Positions 7,939 through 16,356 of a stretch of DNA of 20,364 nt are shown piece after piece. The position numbers and the translations under genes were made by a program. The stretch comes from Fusobacterium sp. (GTDB taxonomy: Bacteria > Fusobacteriota > Fusobacteriia > Fusobacteriales > Fusobacteriaceae), in contig NZ_JAGIRL010000045.1 of NCBI RefSeq assembly GCF_019012925.1, forward strand, positions 1 through 20,364, given 5' to 3'. The notes under the pieces were generated by a model, which worked only from the letters and a program-made list of their open reading frames with translations, made no database searches and was not told the DNA's origin. The first letter of the stretch is position 1. Each line of letters opens with the position of its first letter.

Positions 7939-9324
7939 CTATTTAAAATCTAAACCATATTTTCTAATTTTTTCATAAAGAGTAGTTCTTCCAATTCCTA
8001 ATAGTTTTGAAGTCTCTTGCTTATTCCATCTTGTTTTTTGAAGTGCAATTGCTATTACTACCTTCTCAACATCTGCTAAGCTGTATATCTCTTGCTCTAG
8101 AATATCTTTTAATGGTCCAACACCTACTACAGTTTTGTTTTCTACTGTGTCAGATTTCATTTTGATCTCTAATGGTAAATCCTCTACATCTATAACTTTA
8201 TCAGTTGAAAGTATTACCATTCTTTCGATCATATTTTTTAACTCTCTTATATTTCCAGGATATGAGTATTCCATTAAATATTTCATAGCCTCTCCTGAAA
8301 TTACTGGGGTATCTCTATGTAACTCTCTTACAACTTTATTTAAGAAGTAGTTTGCTAATAATGGTATATCCTCTTTTCTCTCTCTTAAAGGTGGAACCTC
8401 AATAGGGAAAGCTGTTAATCTGTGATATAGATCTTTTCTGAATCTTCCCTTTTCAGTTTCCTCTTTTAAATCCTTGTTGCTTGAAGCGATAAATCTTACA
8501 TCAACTCTTCTTGTTTTATTTCCACCAACTCTTTTTAACTCTCCATACTCTATAACTTTTAAAAGTTTAGCTTGGCATCTTATATCCATAGCTGAAATAT
8601 CATCTAAGAATATTGTTCCTCCATCTGCTTCCTCTAAAAGTCCTCTTTTACTTGAGTTTGCTCCTGTGAAAGCTCCTCTTTCATAACCGAATAACTCTCT
8701 TTCCATAGCCTCTTCACTCAATGAAGCACAACTTACAACTATGTAGTTATTCTTTCTTCTATCACTTTTTTTGTAGATCTCTTTTGCAACAATCTCTTTT
8801 CCTAATCCATTTTCTCCTGTAATTAATACAGCTAAATCACTCTCTGCAACTTTTTCTACTAAATTTTTTATATCTTTAATTCTTGAAGATTGTCCAACTA
8901 TTTCGCTATCTTCCTCTAAACTTGCTAATTTTTCCTCTAATTTTCTCTTCTCTTTTAATATCTCTAAATTCTTAATAGCTGGTAATATTACTCTGTTCAT
9001 CTCTTTTAATTCTACAGGTTTCATCAAGTAGTTGTAAATATCTGCATTTTTTAACTCTTGAATAGCTGTCTCAGTTTCATCCTCTAATAATCCAACTACC
9101 ACAAAATCCTTTCCTAATCCACTTAATTTTCTCTTTGCTTCAGCAAAATTAAACCAAGTTAAATACTCGTCTAAAAGAATTATATCAAAATCACTCTCTC
9201 TTAACATATCTAGTGCGTCTAGTAAGTTGTTAAAAGTTATTATTTCATAATGTTCTGATAATTCTTTTCTTATTTGTTTTAAAGTTTCTTTTCTCTCTGA
9301 AATTGCTAAAATAGCATTTTTCAT
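7939..9324 (-). CDS. Sigma-54-dependent activator, NtrC family, with degenerate receiver
   Basis: The 461-residue protein has a receiver-like domain (1-115), a coiled linker (120-140), an AAA+ sigma-54 interaction domain (142-372) and a C-terminal Fis-type helix-turn-helix (415-458). The AAA+ part is complete: Walker A GENGLGKE (170-177), the GAFTGA loop (217-222) that contacts sigma-54, Walker B TIFLDD (237-242), and arginine fingers around R296 and R302. In the receiver, D52 (ILLDE) and K102 (MKPVE) remain. The N-terminal acidic pair is absent: the first strand reads ILAISERKE where DD or DE is expected. The switch threonine is also not obvious. Phosphorylation by a kinase is therefore doubtful, and no kinase gene is adjacent. 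GGAGGT precedes the ATG. It has its own housekeeping-type promoter at 9385-9413. Targets are unknown, and no sigma-54 promoter was recognised in the window. Confidence 0.92.
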   Translation of the reverse strand: MKNAILAISERKETLKQIRKELSEHYEIITFNNLLDALDMLRESDFDIILLDEYLTWFNFAEAKRKLSGLGKDFVVVGLLEDETETAIQELKNADIYNYLMKPVELKEMNRVILPAIKNLEILKEKRKLEEKLASLEEDSEIVGQSSRIKDIKNLVEKVAESDLAVLITGENGLGKEIVAKEIYKKSDRRKNNYIVVSCASLSEEAMERELFGYERGAFTGANSSKRGLLEEADGGTIFLDDISAMDIRCQAKLLKVIEYGELKRVGGNKTRRVDVRFIASSNKDLKEETEKGRFRKDLYHRLTAFPIEVPPLRERKEDIPLLANYFLNKVVRELHRDTPVISGEAMKYLMEYSYPGNIRELKNMIERMVILSTDKVIDVEDLPLEIKMKSDTVENKTVVGVGPLKDILEQEIYSLADVEKVVIAIALQKTRWNKQETSKLLGIGRTTLYEKIRKYGLDFK

Positions 9325-9384
9325 ATAATACCTCCGTAACTAATTTATAAATAAACGTATTTTTTGACTACATCTTATACATGT

Positions 9385-9413
9385 ATTATAATAGATTATT
9401 TGTATTTTTTCAA
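9385..9413 (-). promoter_or_regulatory. Promoter of the NtrC-family activator gene
   Basis: On the minus strand, TTGAAA (9408-9413) and TATAAT (9385-9390) are separated by 17 bases. An A/T-rich tract lies upstream. This is a near-consensus sigma-70 promoter giving a leader of about 50 bases. Confidence 0.8.
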
Positions 9414-9439
9414 GACTATTTTTTTTATTTTGCACATTT

Positions 9440-9454
9440 GCCCAATTTTAGGGC
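9440..9454. repeat. Short inverted repeat upstream of the activator promoter
   Basis: GCCC (9440-9443) and GGGC (9451-9454) flank a seven-base A/T spacer in the otherwise A/T-rich gap between rseP and the activator gene. No T-run follows closely on the minus strand, so it is not a convincing rseP terminator. It lies about 30 bases upstream of the activator's -35 box and could be an operator; this is speculative. Confidence 0.3.
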
Positions 9455-9466
9455 ATCTGTAAATTT

Positions 9467-10486
9467 TTATTTGACTAAATTGAAAATATCATTAGTTGTA
9501 ATGAAGATAATTAGTCCAAATAATACAAGCATTCCTACCATATGAACTCTCTCTTCCAACTTTTTATTCACCTTTATTCCTACCATCTCTAGTAACACAA
9601 AAATTATTCTTCCACCATCAAGTGCTGGTAGTGGTAATAAATTTAAAACTCCCACATTAATTGATAGTAATGCCATTAGCCACAACACTATCCCAAGCCC
9701 ATCTCTCGAAGCTTCTCCAACAACTTTTATTATTCCTATAGGTCCACTTATCTCCTTGGCTTTTACTTGACCAGTTATCATCATTTTTAGTCCTGCTACT
9801 GTGTCTTCTACTATTTTTACTCCACTTTTAAAAGTCAGTTCAGTAGCTTCAATTACAGAAAACTTTTCTATGGAATACTCTGGCAGTATTCCTAGCATAT
9901 AATTTTTAGTGTTTGCATCATATGTTAAAGGTACTTCTAACTCCTCTATTTTTCCATCTCTCTCGAACTTTATCTCAACTTCATCAGCTTCTTTTATTCC
10001 CTTTAACTTTTCACTAATATCTTTCCAGCTATCTATCTTTTTTCCATCAATCTCAATTATTCTATCTTTAACTTTTAGGTACTCACTTGATTGAGCCTCT
10101 TTAAATATAGTGCCAATTATAGGTTTCTCACTTATAATTGGTTTTCCATTTATGTAGATAGAGCTAAACATAATAATAAATGCCAACAGAAAATTCATAA
10201 AAACTCCTGCTATCAACACTATAAACCTTGCATAAGCAGGTTTTGAATTAAATCCATCTTCAAGTTTGCTATCCACTTCCATTCCCTCAATATTTACAAA
10301 TCCTCCAATAGGAATCGCTCTGAAAGAATAGGTAGTTTTGATAGTATCATAGGAATAAACTTGTGGTCCCATACCTATTGAAAACTCACTTACAGGCATT
10401 TTAAAAAATTTTGCTGTCATAAAATGTCCCAACTCATGAATAAATATAATTATCCCCAGTACTAAAATTGCTATTAGTATCTCCAT
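9467..10486 (-). CDS. rseP: RIP metalloprotease RseP (site-2 protease family)
   Basis: RseP is an intramembrane zinc protease that cuts transmembrane substrates such as anti-sigma factors and leftover signal peptides. The 339-residue protein has the zinc motif HELGH (H17, E18, H21) in its first membrane segment. One PDZ domain (about 115-200) includes VKDRIIEIDGKKI. The second motif near residue 290 is LLPLPALDGGRI, with the metal-binding aspartate. A final membrane segment lies at the C-terminus. A single PDZ and this length match the shorter forms found outside the Gammaproteobacteria. It is the last gene of the rpsB-to-rseP block, 23 bases after tmk. No clear terminator follows. Confidence 0.96.
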   Translation of the reverse strand: MEILIAILVLGIIIFIHELGHFMTAKFFKMPVSEFSIGMGPQVYSYDTIKTTYSFRAIPIGGFVNIEGMEVDSKLEDGFNSKPAYARFIVLIAGVFMNFLLAFIIMFSSIYINGKPIISEKPIIGTIFKEAQSSEYLKVKDRIIEIDGKKIDSWKDISEKLKGIKEADEVEIKFERDGKIEELEVPLTYDANTKNYMLGILPEYSIEKFSVIEATELTFKSGVKIVEDTVAGLKMMITGQVKAKEISGPIGIIKVVGEASRDGLGIVLWLMALLSINVGVLNLLPLPALDGGRIIFVLLEMVGIKVNKKLEERVHMVGMLVLFGLIIFITTNDIFNLVK

Positions 10487-10509
10487 TATTAATTCTCCTT
10501 ACTTCTTAG

Positions 10510-11181
10510 TTAAATTATATCTCTCACAATTGAATATATCTCTTCTCCTATCTCTTCAATTGTCTTCAATCTTCCCTCATCAACACATTTTATCTCTTTC
10601 CACTCATATTTTCTAGCTATCTCACAAGCATTCTCATATGATTTTTTTAAATAATTGGTATCCTGTTCATGGATATCCTTTTTCTCTTCGCCTGTTATCT
10701 TATTTTTTCTCTCTGCCATCAATTTAACTGCCATCTCAGTTGGCATATTCAAAAATATAACCAAGTCTGGAGCGGGAATATTCATCTTTTTATATTCTAA
10801 ATCTTCTAACCAATTTAAATACTCCTCTTTCTTTTCCTTATCCTCTATCTTTGATGCTTGGTGAACCATATTAGAAGTTGTATATCTATCTGTTACAACT
10901 ACTCCTTCACTTTTATAGAAACTCTCCCATTCCATTTTGTATGAGGCATATCTATCTATTGCAAACATTGTAGATACAGGATAGGGATTTATATCTAAAG
11001 CCTTATCTCCAAATGCTCCAGCCAAATACATTTTTACTGGCTCACAAGCTGGACTCTCATAGTTAGGAAATGACAGTTTTTTTATCTTAATACCATCTCT
11101 TTCCAATCTTTCAAACAATCTCTTTGTTTGAGTCTCTTTTCCACTTGAATCTGTCCCCTCTATTACTATTACTCTTCCCAT
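10510..11181 (-). CDS. tmk: Thymidylate kinase
   Basis: The enzyme phosphorylates dTMP to dTDP. The 223-residue protein begins with a P-loop, GTDSSGKE (9-16). A DRYTTSNM motif (DR-Y/H type, for base and phosphate contacts) and a lysine/glutamate-rich lid region follow. The P-loop has GKE where most kinases have GKS or GKT. Related clostridial-type thymidylate kinases also carry a non-hydroxyl residue there, so this is probably a clade feature. Its start lies three bases after the dxr stop, so its ribosome binding site is inside the end of dxr and coupling is likely. Finding tmk between dxr and rseP is less usual than the rest of the block. Confidence 0.9.
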   Translation of the reverse strand: MGRVIVIEGTDSSGKETQTKRLFERLERDGIKIKKLSFPNYESPACEPVKMYLAGAFGDKALDINPYPVSTMFAIDRYASYKMEWESFYKSEGVVVTDRYTTSNMVHQASKIEDKEKKEEYLNWLEDLEYKKMNIPAPDLVIFLNMPTEMAVKLMAERKNKITGEEKKDIHEQDTNYLKKSYENACEIARKYEWKEIKCVDEGRLKTIEEIGEEIYSIVRDII

Positions 11182-11184
11182 CTC

Positions 11185-12336
11185 TTACCTCTCATAATTT
11201 GAATATACCCATTCTCTTGTTTCTCTATCTACAGTTTTTATCAATTCAACTCCATCTATCTCAAGAGGAGTGTGTCTCTCCATAGCTTTTTCAATTATCT
11301 CATAAATAGTTAAAAACTTTATCTTTCCCTTTAAAAATAGCTCAACTGCAACTTCATTAGCAGCATTCAAAACAGCAGGCATAGTTTTCCCTATCTTTCC
11401 AGCTTTAAATGCCAACTGAATACCTTTAAAAGTTTTATGATCAGGCTTTTCAAAGGTTAAAGTTGAAACCTTCATAAAATCTAATGGTTCCATAGCTAAA
11501 CTCTCCTCTCTACAAGGATAAGTGAAAGCATATTGAATTGGTAATTTCATATCTGGAGCTCCCAATTGAGCTATAACCGCTCTATCTTTAAACTCTACCA
11601 TTGAATGTATTATACTCTGTGGATGTACCAATACCTCTATATCATCATAATCTACACCAAATAGCTCATGAGCTTCTATTACTTCTAGTCCTTTATTTAC
11701 AAGCGTTGAAGAATCTATAGTTATCTTTTTTCCCATTGACCAGTTAGGATGTTTTAGAGCCTGTTCAACACTTACATCTCTAAGTTCCTCTTCAGTTTTT
11801 CCTCTAAAAGTTCCCCCACTTGCTGTGATTATTATTTTTCTTACCTCTTTTTTAGCTCCCCCTAGCATTGATTGAAATATTGCTGAATGTTCACTGTCTA
11901 CAGGAACTATCTCCGCTTTTGGATTCTCTTTCAACAATCTATTTATATATGGTCCTGCTGCTACCATTGTTTCTTTATTTGCTAAAGCAATTCTTTTTCC
12001 TCTCTTTATACCTTCAACAGTAGCTTCTATCCCAATAGCTCCACTAACTGCAGTCAATAGTATATCATAGTCATCTTTTGAAGCTAGTTCCTTCAATCCC
12101 TCATCTTTTAAGTAAACCTCAATTTCAGGAAATTTTTCCCTTATCTTTTCATAGCCTTCATCTGTTCCAATAGACACATATTTAGGTTTAAACTCCTCTA
12201 TCTGTTCAATTAATAATTTATAGTTTCTATGTCCACTTATTCCCACAACTTGAAATTTATCCTGAGATTTTCTAACTACTTCAAGAGCATTTGTTCCTAT
12301 ACTTCCTGTTGATCCCAATATTATAATTTTTTTCAT
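11185..12336 (-). CDS. dxr: 1-deoxy-D-xylulose 5-phosphate reductoisomerase
   Basis: Dxr (IspC) catalyses the NADPH-dependent conversion of DXP to MEP, the committed step of the non-mevalonate isoprenoid pathway. The 383-residue protein shows the NADPH-binding LGSTGSIG (7-14), then [17 protein letters not shown] with metal-binding D and E, and [27 protein letters not shown] and [13 protein letters not shown] follow. Length is typical. GGAGGAG precedes the ATG. A terminator-like hairpin stands directly upstream, with no promoter visible between it and the start. Confidence 0.98.
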   Translation of the reverse strand: MKKIIILGSTGSIGTNALEVVRKSQDKFQVVGISGHRNYKLLIEQIEEFKPKYVSIGTDEGYEKIREKFPEIEVYLKDEGLKELASKDDYDILLTAVSGAIGIEATVEGIKRGKRIALANKETMVAAGPYINRLLKENPKAEIVPVDSEHSAIFQSMLGGAKKEVRKIIITASGGTFRGKTEEELRDVSVEQALKHPNWSMGKKITIDSSTLVNKGLEVIEAHELFGVDYDDIEVLVHPQSIIHSMVEFKDRAVIAQLGAPDMKLPIQYAFTYPCREESLAMEPLDFMKVSTLTFEKPDHKTFKGIQLAFKAGKIGKTMPAVLNAANEVAVELFLKGKIKFLTIYEIIEKAMERHTPLEIDGVELIKTVDRETREWVYSNYER

Positions 12337-12349
12337 AAACTCCTCCTTG

Positions 12350-12374
12350 AAAAAAAGTGGGTAAGTTACCTCAC
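12350..12374 (-). terminator. Terminator-like hairpin between cdsA and dxr
   Basis: On the minus strand, GTGAGGTA (12367-12374) pairs with TACCCAC (12357-12363) with a single bulged A and a three-base ACT loop. Seven T (12350-12356) follow. An A-run on the 5' side could extend the helix. It lies inside a co-oriented gene block, and the dxr ribosome binding site begins a few bases after the T-run. It may be a partial terminator that lowers dxr-tmk-rseP expression. Confidence 0.7.
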
Positions 12375-12384
12375 CCTTTTTACA

Positions 12385-13206
12385 CTACAATATGATAAAT
12401 TTTAATAGATAATACATCACTGGAGCTACGAAAAGCATACTGTCAAATCTATCTAAAATCCCACCATGTCCTCTCAACACAGTTCCAGAATCCTTTACTT
12501 TGAACTCTCTCTTGAACATTGACTCTCCCAAATCTCCAATTTGAGCTACTCCACTAATAAATATTCCCAATATAATTATATTTATTAGAGACATTCCACC
12601 CTCTACTAATATAAAATATCTATCCAATAAAAATAGTGATATTATTGTAAAAATTGTTCCACCCAATGATCCTTCAATTGATTTCTTAGGACTTATACTA
12701 TTAAATCCTCTTTTAAAAAACTTTCTTCCAATAGCCATTCCTACAAAATAAGCAAAACTATCACAAACCCATACCATTATTTGAGCTGTTAACAACCATT
12801 TTCCTCCGTTTGGTAAAAAGCTTATTAAAAGCACATGAGAAAAAAGTATTCCTGTATATAGAGCTCCTAATACAGTATCTCCCAAGTCAGCACTAGCATC
12901 TTCTACTCTATTTTGAACAACTCTTGTTCCTATAGCTAAAACTGTTGCTATAGCCAATACTCCCTCTACTCCCAAAGAGAGTGTTCCAAGTTTTTCAAAA
13001 AATAGTATATTAGGAATTAAAACTGCCATCACTATTCCCAATATTTTATTTGGATTCTTTCCACCTATCTCTGACATCTGATAAAATTCATAAGCTCCCA
13101 TTCCAACTATAATATTTGTAAATATCAAAAGTGGAAATCCACCGTGATATAATACTCCCACCAAGATTGGAATACCTATTAGAGCAACTATTATTCTACT
13201 TAGCAT
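12385..13206 (-). CDS. cdsA: Phosphatidate cytidylyltransferase
   Basis: CdsA makes CDP-diacylglycerol from phosphatidate and CTP, the branch point of phospholipid synthesis. The 273-residue protein is strongly hydrophobic, with about seven to eight membrane segments. It contains DSFAYFVGMAIGRKFFKRG and SPKKSIEGSLGG. The C-terminal family signature runs from SMFKREFKVKDSG through RGHGGILDRFDS, and every signature position appears to be kept. Its ATG overlaps the uppS stop by one base (TAATG), so translation is coupled. Pairing with uppS is the usual arrangement. Confidence 0.97.
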   Translation of the reverse strand: MLSRIIVALIGIPILVGVLYHGGFPLLIFTNIIVGMGAYEFYQMSEIGGKNPNKILGIVMAVLIPNILFFEKLGTLSLGVEGVLAIATVLAIGTRVVQNRVEDASADLGDTVLGALYTGILFSHVLLISFLPNGGKWLLTAQIMVWVCDSFAYFVGMAIGRKFFKRGFNSISPKKSIEGSLGGTIFTIISLFLLDRYFILVEGGMSLINIIILGIFISGVAQIGDLGESMFKREFKVKDSGTVLRGHGGILDRFDSMLFVAPVMYYLLKFIIL

Positions 13207-13892
13207 TATTTTACTCCTCCAAAACGTCTATCCCTTTTTGTATAATTTTCAATTGCTTTATCCAACTCATCCTCGTTAAAGTCAGGCCATAAAGTATCTG
13301 TTATATATATCTCTGAATAAGCTATCTGCCATAGTAAAAAGTTAGATATTCTCAATTCTCCACTAGTTCTAATTAAAAGCTCTGGATCTGGTATATCACT
13401 ATATAAGTATTTAGAAAACTCCTCTTCATCAATTGAATCTTTTCCAGACTTTAAAATCTTATTTACAGCATCAACTATCTCAGCTCTTCCACCATAATTG
13501 AATGCTATATTAAAAGTTAATCCTGTATTATTTTTACTTTTTTCTTGAAGATTATCTATAGCTTCTAAAAGAGAGTTACTAACATTGTCTTTTCTCCCTG
13601 AAACCATAAATCTAATATTATTTTCCATAATATTCTTCTCTTCGTTCTTTATATAACTTTTAAATAGAAACATTAAAGCACTTACCTCTTCTTGACTTCT
13701 CTTCCAGTTTTCAGTAGAAAAGGCATATACAGTTAAATATTTAACTCCTAACTTAGCTGCATATGTTATTATTTTTCTAAGGGCTGCTGCTCCCTCTTTA
13801 TGTCCAAAAGTTCTAGGCAGTCCTCTTTTTTTTGCCCATCTTCCATTTCCGTCCATAATTATTGCTATATGATTTGGTACATATCTCTCCAT
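13206..13892 (-). CDS. uppS: Isoprenyl transferase (undecaprenyl diphosphate synthase)
   Basis: UppS extends farnesyl diphosphate with isopentenyl diphosphate in cis to make the lipid carrier for peptidoglycan and other surface glycans. The 228-residue protein has HIAIIMDGNGRWAKKRG with catalytic D14, then GHKEGA, YAFSTENWKR, FNYGGRAEI and the C-terminal DPELLIRTSGELRISNFLLW. It is slightly short but complete. GAGGTG lies five bases before the ATG. It begins a new transcription unit behind the promoter at 13918-13946 and overlaps cdsA by one base. Confidence 0.97.
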   Translation of the reverse strand: MERYVPNHIAIIMDGNGRWAKKRGLPRTFGHKEGAAALRKIITYAAKLGVKYLTVYAFSTENWKRSQEEVSALMFLFKSYIKNEEKNIMENNIRFMVSGRKDNVSNSLLEAIDNLQEKSKNNTGLTFNIAFNYGGRAEIVDAVNKILKSGKDSIDEEEFSKYLYSDIPDPELLIRTSGELRISNFLLWQIAYSEIYITDTLWPDFNEDELDKAIENYTKRDRRFGGVK

Positions 13893-13917
13893 ATTTTCAC
13901 CTCACTATACTTCGTAA

Positions 13918-13946
13918 ATTGTACCATATTTACACAATTTTTTCTA
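13918..13946 (-). promoter_or_regulatory. Promoter of uppS-cdsA
   Basis: On the minus strand, TAGAAA (13941-13946) and TACAAT (13918-13923) are 17 bases apart. TG one base upstream of the -10 makes it an extended -10 element. It lies between the frr terminator and uppS, so the envelope half of the block can be transcribed separately. Confidence 0.65.
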
Positions 13947-13972
13947 CTAATTTCTTTTTTCTGCACAATATA

Positions 13973-14015
13973 AAATAAGCAACCATTAAACTTGTAGTCT
14001 AATGGTTGCTTATTT
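13973..14015 (-). terminator. Intrinsic terminator after frr
   Basis: On the minus strand a 16-base arm AAATAAGCAACCATTA (14000-14015) pairs perfectly with TAATGGTTGCTTATTT (13973-13988) around an 11-base loop. TTTTATATT follows. It lies about 20 bases after the frr stop. Confidence 0.9.
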
Positions 14016-14033
14016 CTTACTCAACTATTTTTA

Positions 14034-14600
14034 TTAAACAGTTGTTATCTCTTTTTCTTTTTTAGCAAATAACTCATCAATCTCTTTTATGTGAGCATCT
14101 GTTAATTTTTGAATTTCAGCTTCTAAGTTTTTAACTTCATCTTCAGAGATAGGATTTTCTTTATCTTTTAATAATTTTTTAAGATCATTATTTCCATCTT
14201 TTCTGATGTTTCTTACAGCTACTTTTCCATTTTCAGCTTCTGATTTAGCCATTTTTACATACTCTTTTCTTCTGTCAGCAGTTAATTCTGGCATTACTAA
14301 TCTTATAACTTTTCCGTCATTGTTTGGAGTTAATCCTAAGTTAGCTGCGATTATTGATTTTTCTATTTTAGCTATTAGTGATTTATCCCAAGGATCGATT
14401 ACTAATAATCTTGCTTCTGGAGCTGAAACAGATCCTACTTGATTTAAAGGCATCTCTGATCCATATTGCTCAACTTTTATTCCATCAAGCATAGAAACAC
14501 TTGCTCTTCCCGCTCTTATTGATGCAAACTTATATTTTGTTGCTTCAACAGCCTTTCCCATTTTATCTTTACATAAACTTACTACTTCTTTACCTGTCAT
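14034..14600 (-). CDS. frr: Ribosome recycling factor
   Basis: RRF splits post-termination ribosomes together with EF-G. The 188-residue protein has the expected all-helical domain I and the small domain II, with LDGIKVEQYGSEMPLNQVGS. VIDPWDKS and LGLTPNNDGKVIRLVMPELT follow, then the C-terminal helices with RNIRKDGNNDLKKL. Length is standard. AGGAGG lies upstream, and the gene starts 16 bases after the pyrH stop; this pairing is conserved in most bacteria. A strong terminator follows. Confidence 0.98.
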   Translation of the reverse strand: MTGKEVVSLCKDKMGKAVEATKYKFASIRAGRASVSMLDGIKVEQYGSEMPLNQVGSVSAPEARLLVIDPWDKSLIAKIEKSIIAANLGLTPNNDGKVIRLVMPELTADRRKEYVKMAKSEAENGKVAVRNIRKDGNNDLKKLLKDKENPISEDEVKNLEAEIQKLTDAHIKEIDELFAKKEKEITTV

Positions 14601-14616
14601 AAAATCCTCCTAATAA

Positions 14617-15336
14617 TTAATCAGCTATTACTGTTGTTCCTATTTTTTCTCCCATTATTACTCTTTTGATATTTCCCTCTGTTAAAGAATCAAAAACTAT
14701 AATAGGTAATTTATTTTCTCTACATAATGATATTGCTGTTGCATCCATTACTTTAAGATTTTTATTTAGAACTTCTGCATAAGTTACTGTTTCATATTTT
14801 ACTGCGTCAGCATATTTTACAGGATCTTTATCATAGATTCCATCTACTTTTGTAGCTTTTAATACAACTTCTGTATTCATCTCTATAGCTCTCAATGCTG
14901 CTGCTGTATCAGTTGTAAAATATGGATTTCCTGTTCCTGCTCCAAATATTACAACTCTTCCTTTTTCCAAGTGTCTTTGAGCTCTTCTTTTTATGAATGG
15001 CTCAGCTATTTTAGGCATCTCAATCGCTGTTAATACTCTTGTTTGTACACCTAATTTTTCTATTGAGTTCTGAAGTGCCAATGAGTTTATAACAGTTGCT
15101 AACATTCCCATATGGTCTCCTGTTACTCTATCTACTCCTTGAGTTGCACCTGACAACCCCCTAAATATATTTCCTCCACCTATAACTACTGAAACTTCTA
15201 CTCCTAAGTCTGCAATCTCTTTTATTTGCTTAGCATAAGATGAAATTACGTCAGATGAAATTCCGAACTCCTGTTCTCCCATTAATGCTTCTCCACTAAG
15301 CTTTAATAAAACTCTCTTATAAAACGGCTTCTCCAT
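14617..15336 (-). CDS. pyrH: UMP kinase
   Basis: PyrH phosphorylates UMP to UDP in pyrimidine nucleotide synthesis. The 239-residue protein is an amino-acid-kinase-fold enzyme with [10 protein letters not shown] near the start. [23 protein letters not shown] and [15 protein letters not shown] follow, then [13 protein letters not shown]. Length is typical. GGAGGAG precedes the ATG. A perfect terminator hairpin lies between tsf and pyrH, leaving little space for a promoter, so pyrH-frr may depend on readthrough from rpsB-tsf. Confidence 0.98.
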   Translation of the reverse strand: MEKPFYKRVLLKLSGEALMGEQEFGISSDVISSYAKQIKEIADLGVEVSVVIGGGNIFRGLSGATQGVDRVTGDHMGMLATVINSLALQNSIEKLGVQTRVLTAIEMPKIAEPFIKRRAQRHLEKGRVVIFGAGTGNPYFTTDTAAALRAIEMNTEVVLKATKVDGIYDKDPVKYADAVKYETVTYAEVLNKNLKVMDATAISLCRENKLPIIVFDSLTEGNIKRVIMGEKIGTTVIAD

Positions 15337-15357
15337 AACTCCTCCTAATTTGATTTT

Positions 15358-15388
15358 TTAAAAAAATGGGATGCTGTTGCATCCCATT
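15358..15388 (-). terminator. Intrinsic terminator between tsf and pyrH
   Basis: On the minus strand, AATGGGATGC (15379-15388) pairs perfectly with GCATCCCATT (15365-15374) around a four-base loop AACA. Seven T (15358-15364 region) follow. It starts about 13 bases after the tsf stop. The pyrH ribosome binding site begins about 12 bases past the T-run. Confidence 0.9.
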
Positions 15389-15401
15389 ATACTGTTAGCT
15401 A

Positions 15402-16295
15402 TTATCCTTTGATTTGAGCTGCAACTTCTTCTGCGAAGTTCTCTTCTTTTTTCTCGATTCCGTCTCCAACTTTGTATCTTGTATAAGATAATACAGTTGA
15501 AGGTGCTGCGAATTTAGCAACAGTTTCTTTATTTTCTGCTCTTACGTAGATTTGGTCTACTAAACAGTTCTCTTCATAGAATTTGTTCATTTTTCCAACT
15601 AGGATTTTCTCAATAATTTGAGCTGGTTTTCCTTCAGCTTCTAATTGTTTTCTAGCTATCTCTTTTTCGTGCTCTAAATCAGCTGTTGTTACTTCAGACT
15701 CATTTAGGTATTTAGGATCCATAGCTGCTACGTGCATAGCGATATCTCTAGCTTTAGTTACATTCTCTTCAGTAGCTTCTCCAGATAGTTCAACTATAAC
15801 TCCTAATTTTCCTCCTAAGTGGCTATAAGTAGCTACAAAACCATCTTTAGCTTCAGTTTCGTGGATTCTTCTGATGTTCATGTTTTCTCCGATTTTTGCG
15901 ATTAAATCAGTTACTGCTTGAGCAACAGTTTTTCCAGCTTCTACTTCTGTCTCATTTAAAGCTTCTATTGTTTTTACGTTGTTTGCAATAGCAATTTCAG
16001 CTAATTTCTTTCCAAACTCTTTAAACTCTACGTTTTTAGCAACGAAGTCTGTTTCAGAGTTGAACTCAATTAGTACAGCTCTTTTGTGATCTGCTGATAC
16101 AGCATCAAATATTAATCCTTCTGCTGCAACTCTTCCAGCTTTTTTAACTGCTTTAGCAATTCCTTTCTCTCTTAAGTAGTCAATTGCTTTATCCATATCT
16201 CCGTTATTTTCTTGTAGTGCTTTTTTACAATCCATCATTCCAGCACCAGTTCTCTCTCTTAGTTCTTTAACTAAACCAGCTGTTATTACTGCCAT
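15402..16295 (-). CDS. tsf: Translation elongation factor Ts
   Basis: EF-Ts is the GDP exchange factor of EF-Tu. The 297-residue protein has the N-terminal UBA-like module with [20 protein letters not shown]. The core motif SETDFVAKN follows, with the Asp-Phe pair that contacts EF-Tu. [12 protein letters not shown] and the C-terminal [15 protein letters not shown] region come after. Length is standard for the full-size form. GGAGGAAAAA precedes the ATG. It lies 61 bases after rpsB with no terminator between, so the two are co-transcribed from the rpsB promoter. Confidence 0.98.
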   Translation of the reverse strand: MAVITAGLVKELRERTGAGMMDCKKALQENNGDMDKAIDYLREKGIAKAVKKAGRVAAEGLIFDAVSADHKRAVLIEFNSETDFVAKNVEFKEFGKKLAEIAIANNVKTIEALNETEVEAGKTVAQAVTDLIAKIGENMNIRRIHETEAKDGFVATYSHLGGKLGVIVELSGEATEENVTKARDIAMHVAAMDPKYLNESEVTTADLEHEKEIARKQLEAEGKPAQIIEKILVGKMNKFYEENCLVDQIYVRAENKETVAKFAAPSTVLSYTRYKVGDGIEKKEENFAEEVAAQIKG

Positions 16296-16356
16296 TTTTT
16301 CCTCCTAATAAAATTTTATTTTATTAATTTATGCTCAACAATCAGATGAGTAAAAA

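Noticed and set aside
7607..7978. Plus-strand open frame spanning the ppiD-like gene start and the activator end
   Set aside because: It is the antisense shadow of two well-supported genes, with low-complexity Ser/Asn/Phe composition typical of reversed A/T-rich codons.
9430..9450. Possible sigma-54 -24/-12 promoter in the rseP-activator gap
   Set aside because: TGGGC and TGTGC are present, but GG and GC are eight bases apart rather than ten.
15386..15391. TATAAT on the minus strand as a pyrH promoter
   Set aside because: No -35 match at 16-18 bases, and the box overlaps the tsf terminator arm. It was kept only as a remark.
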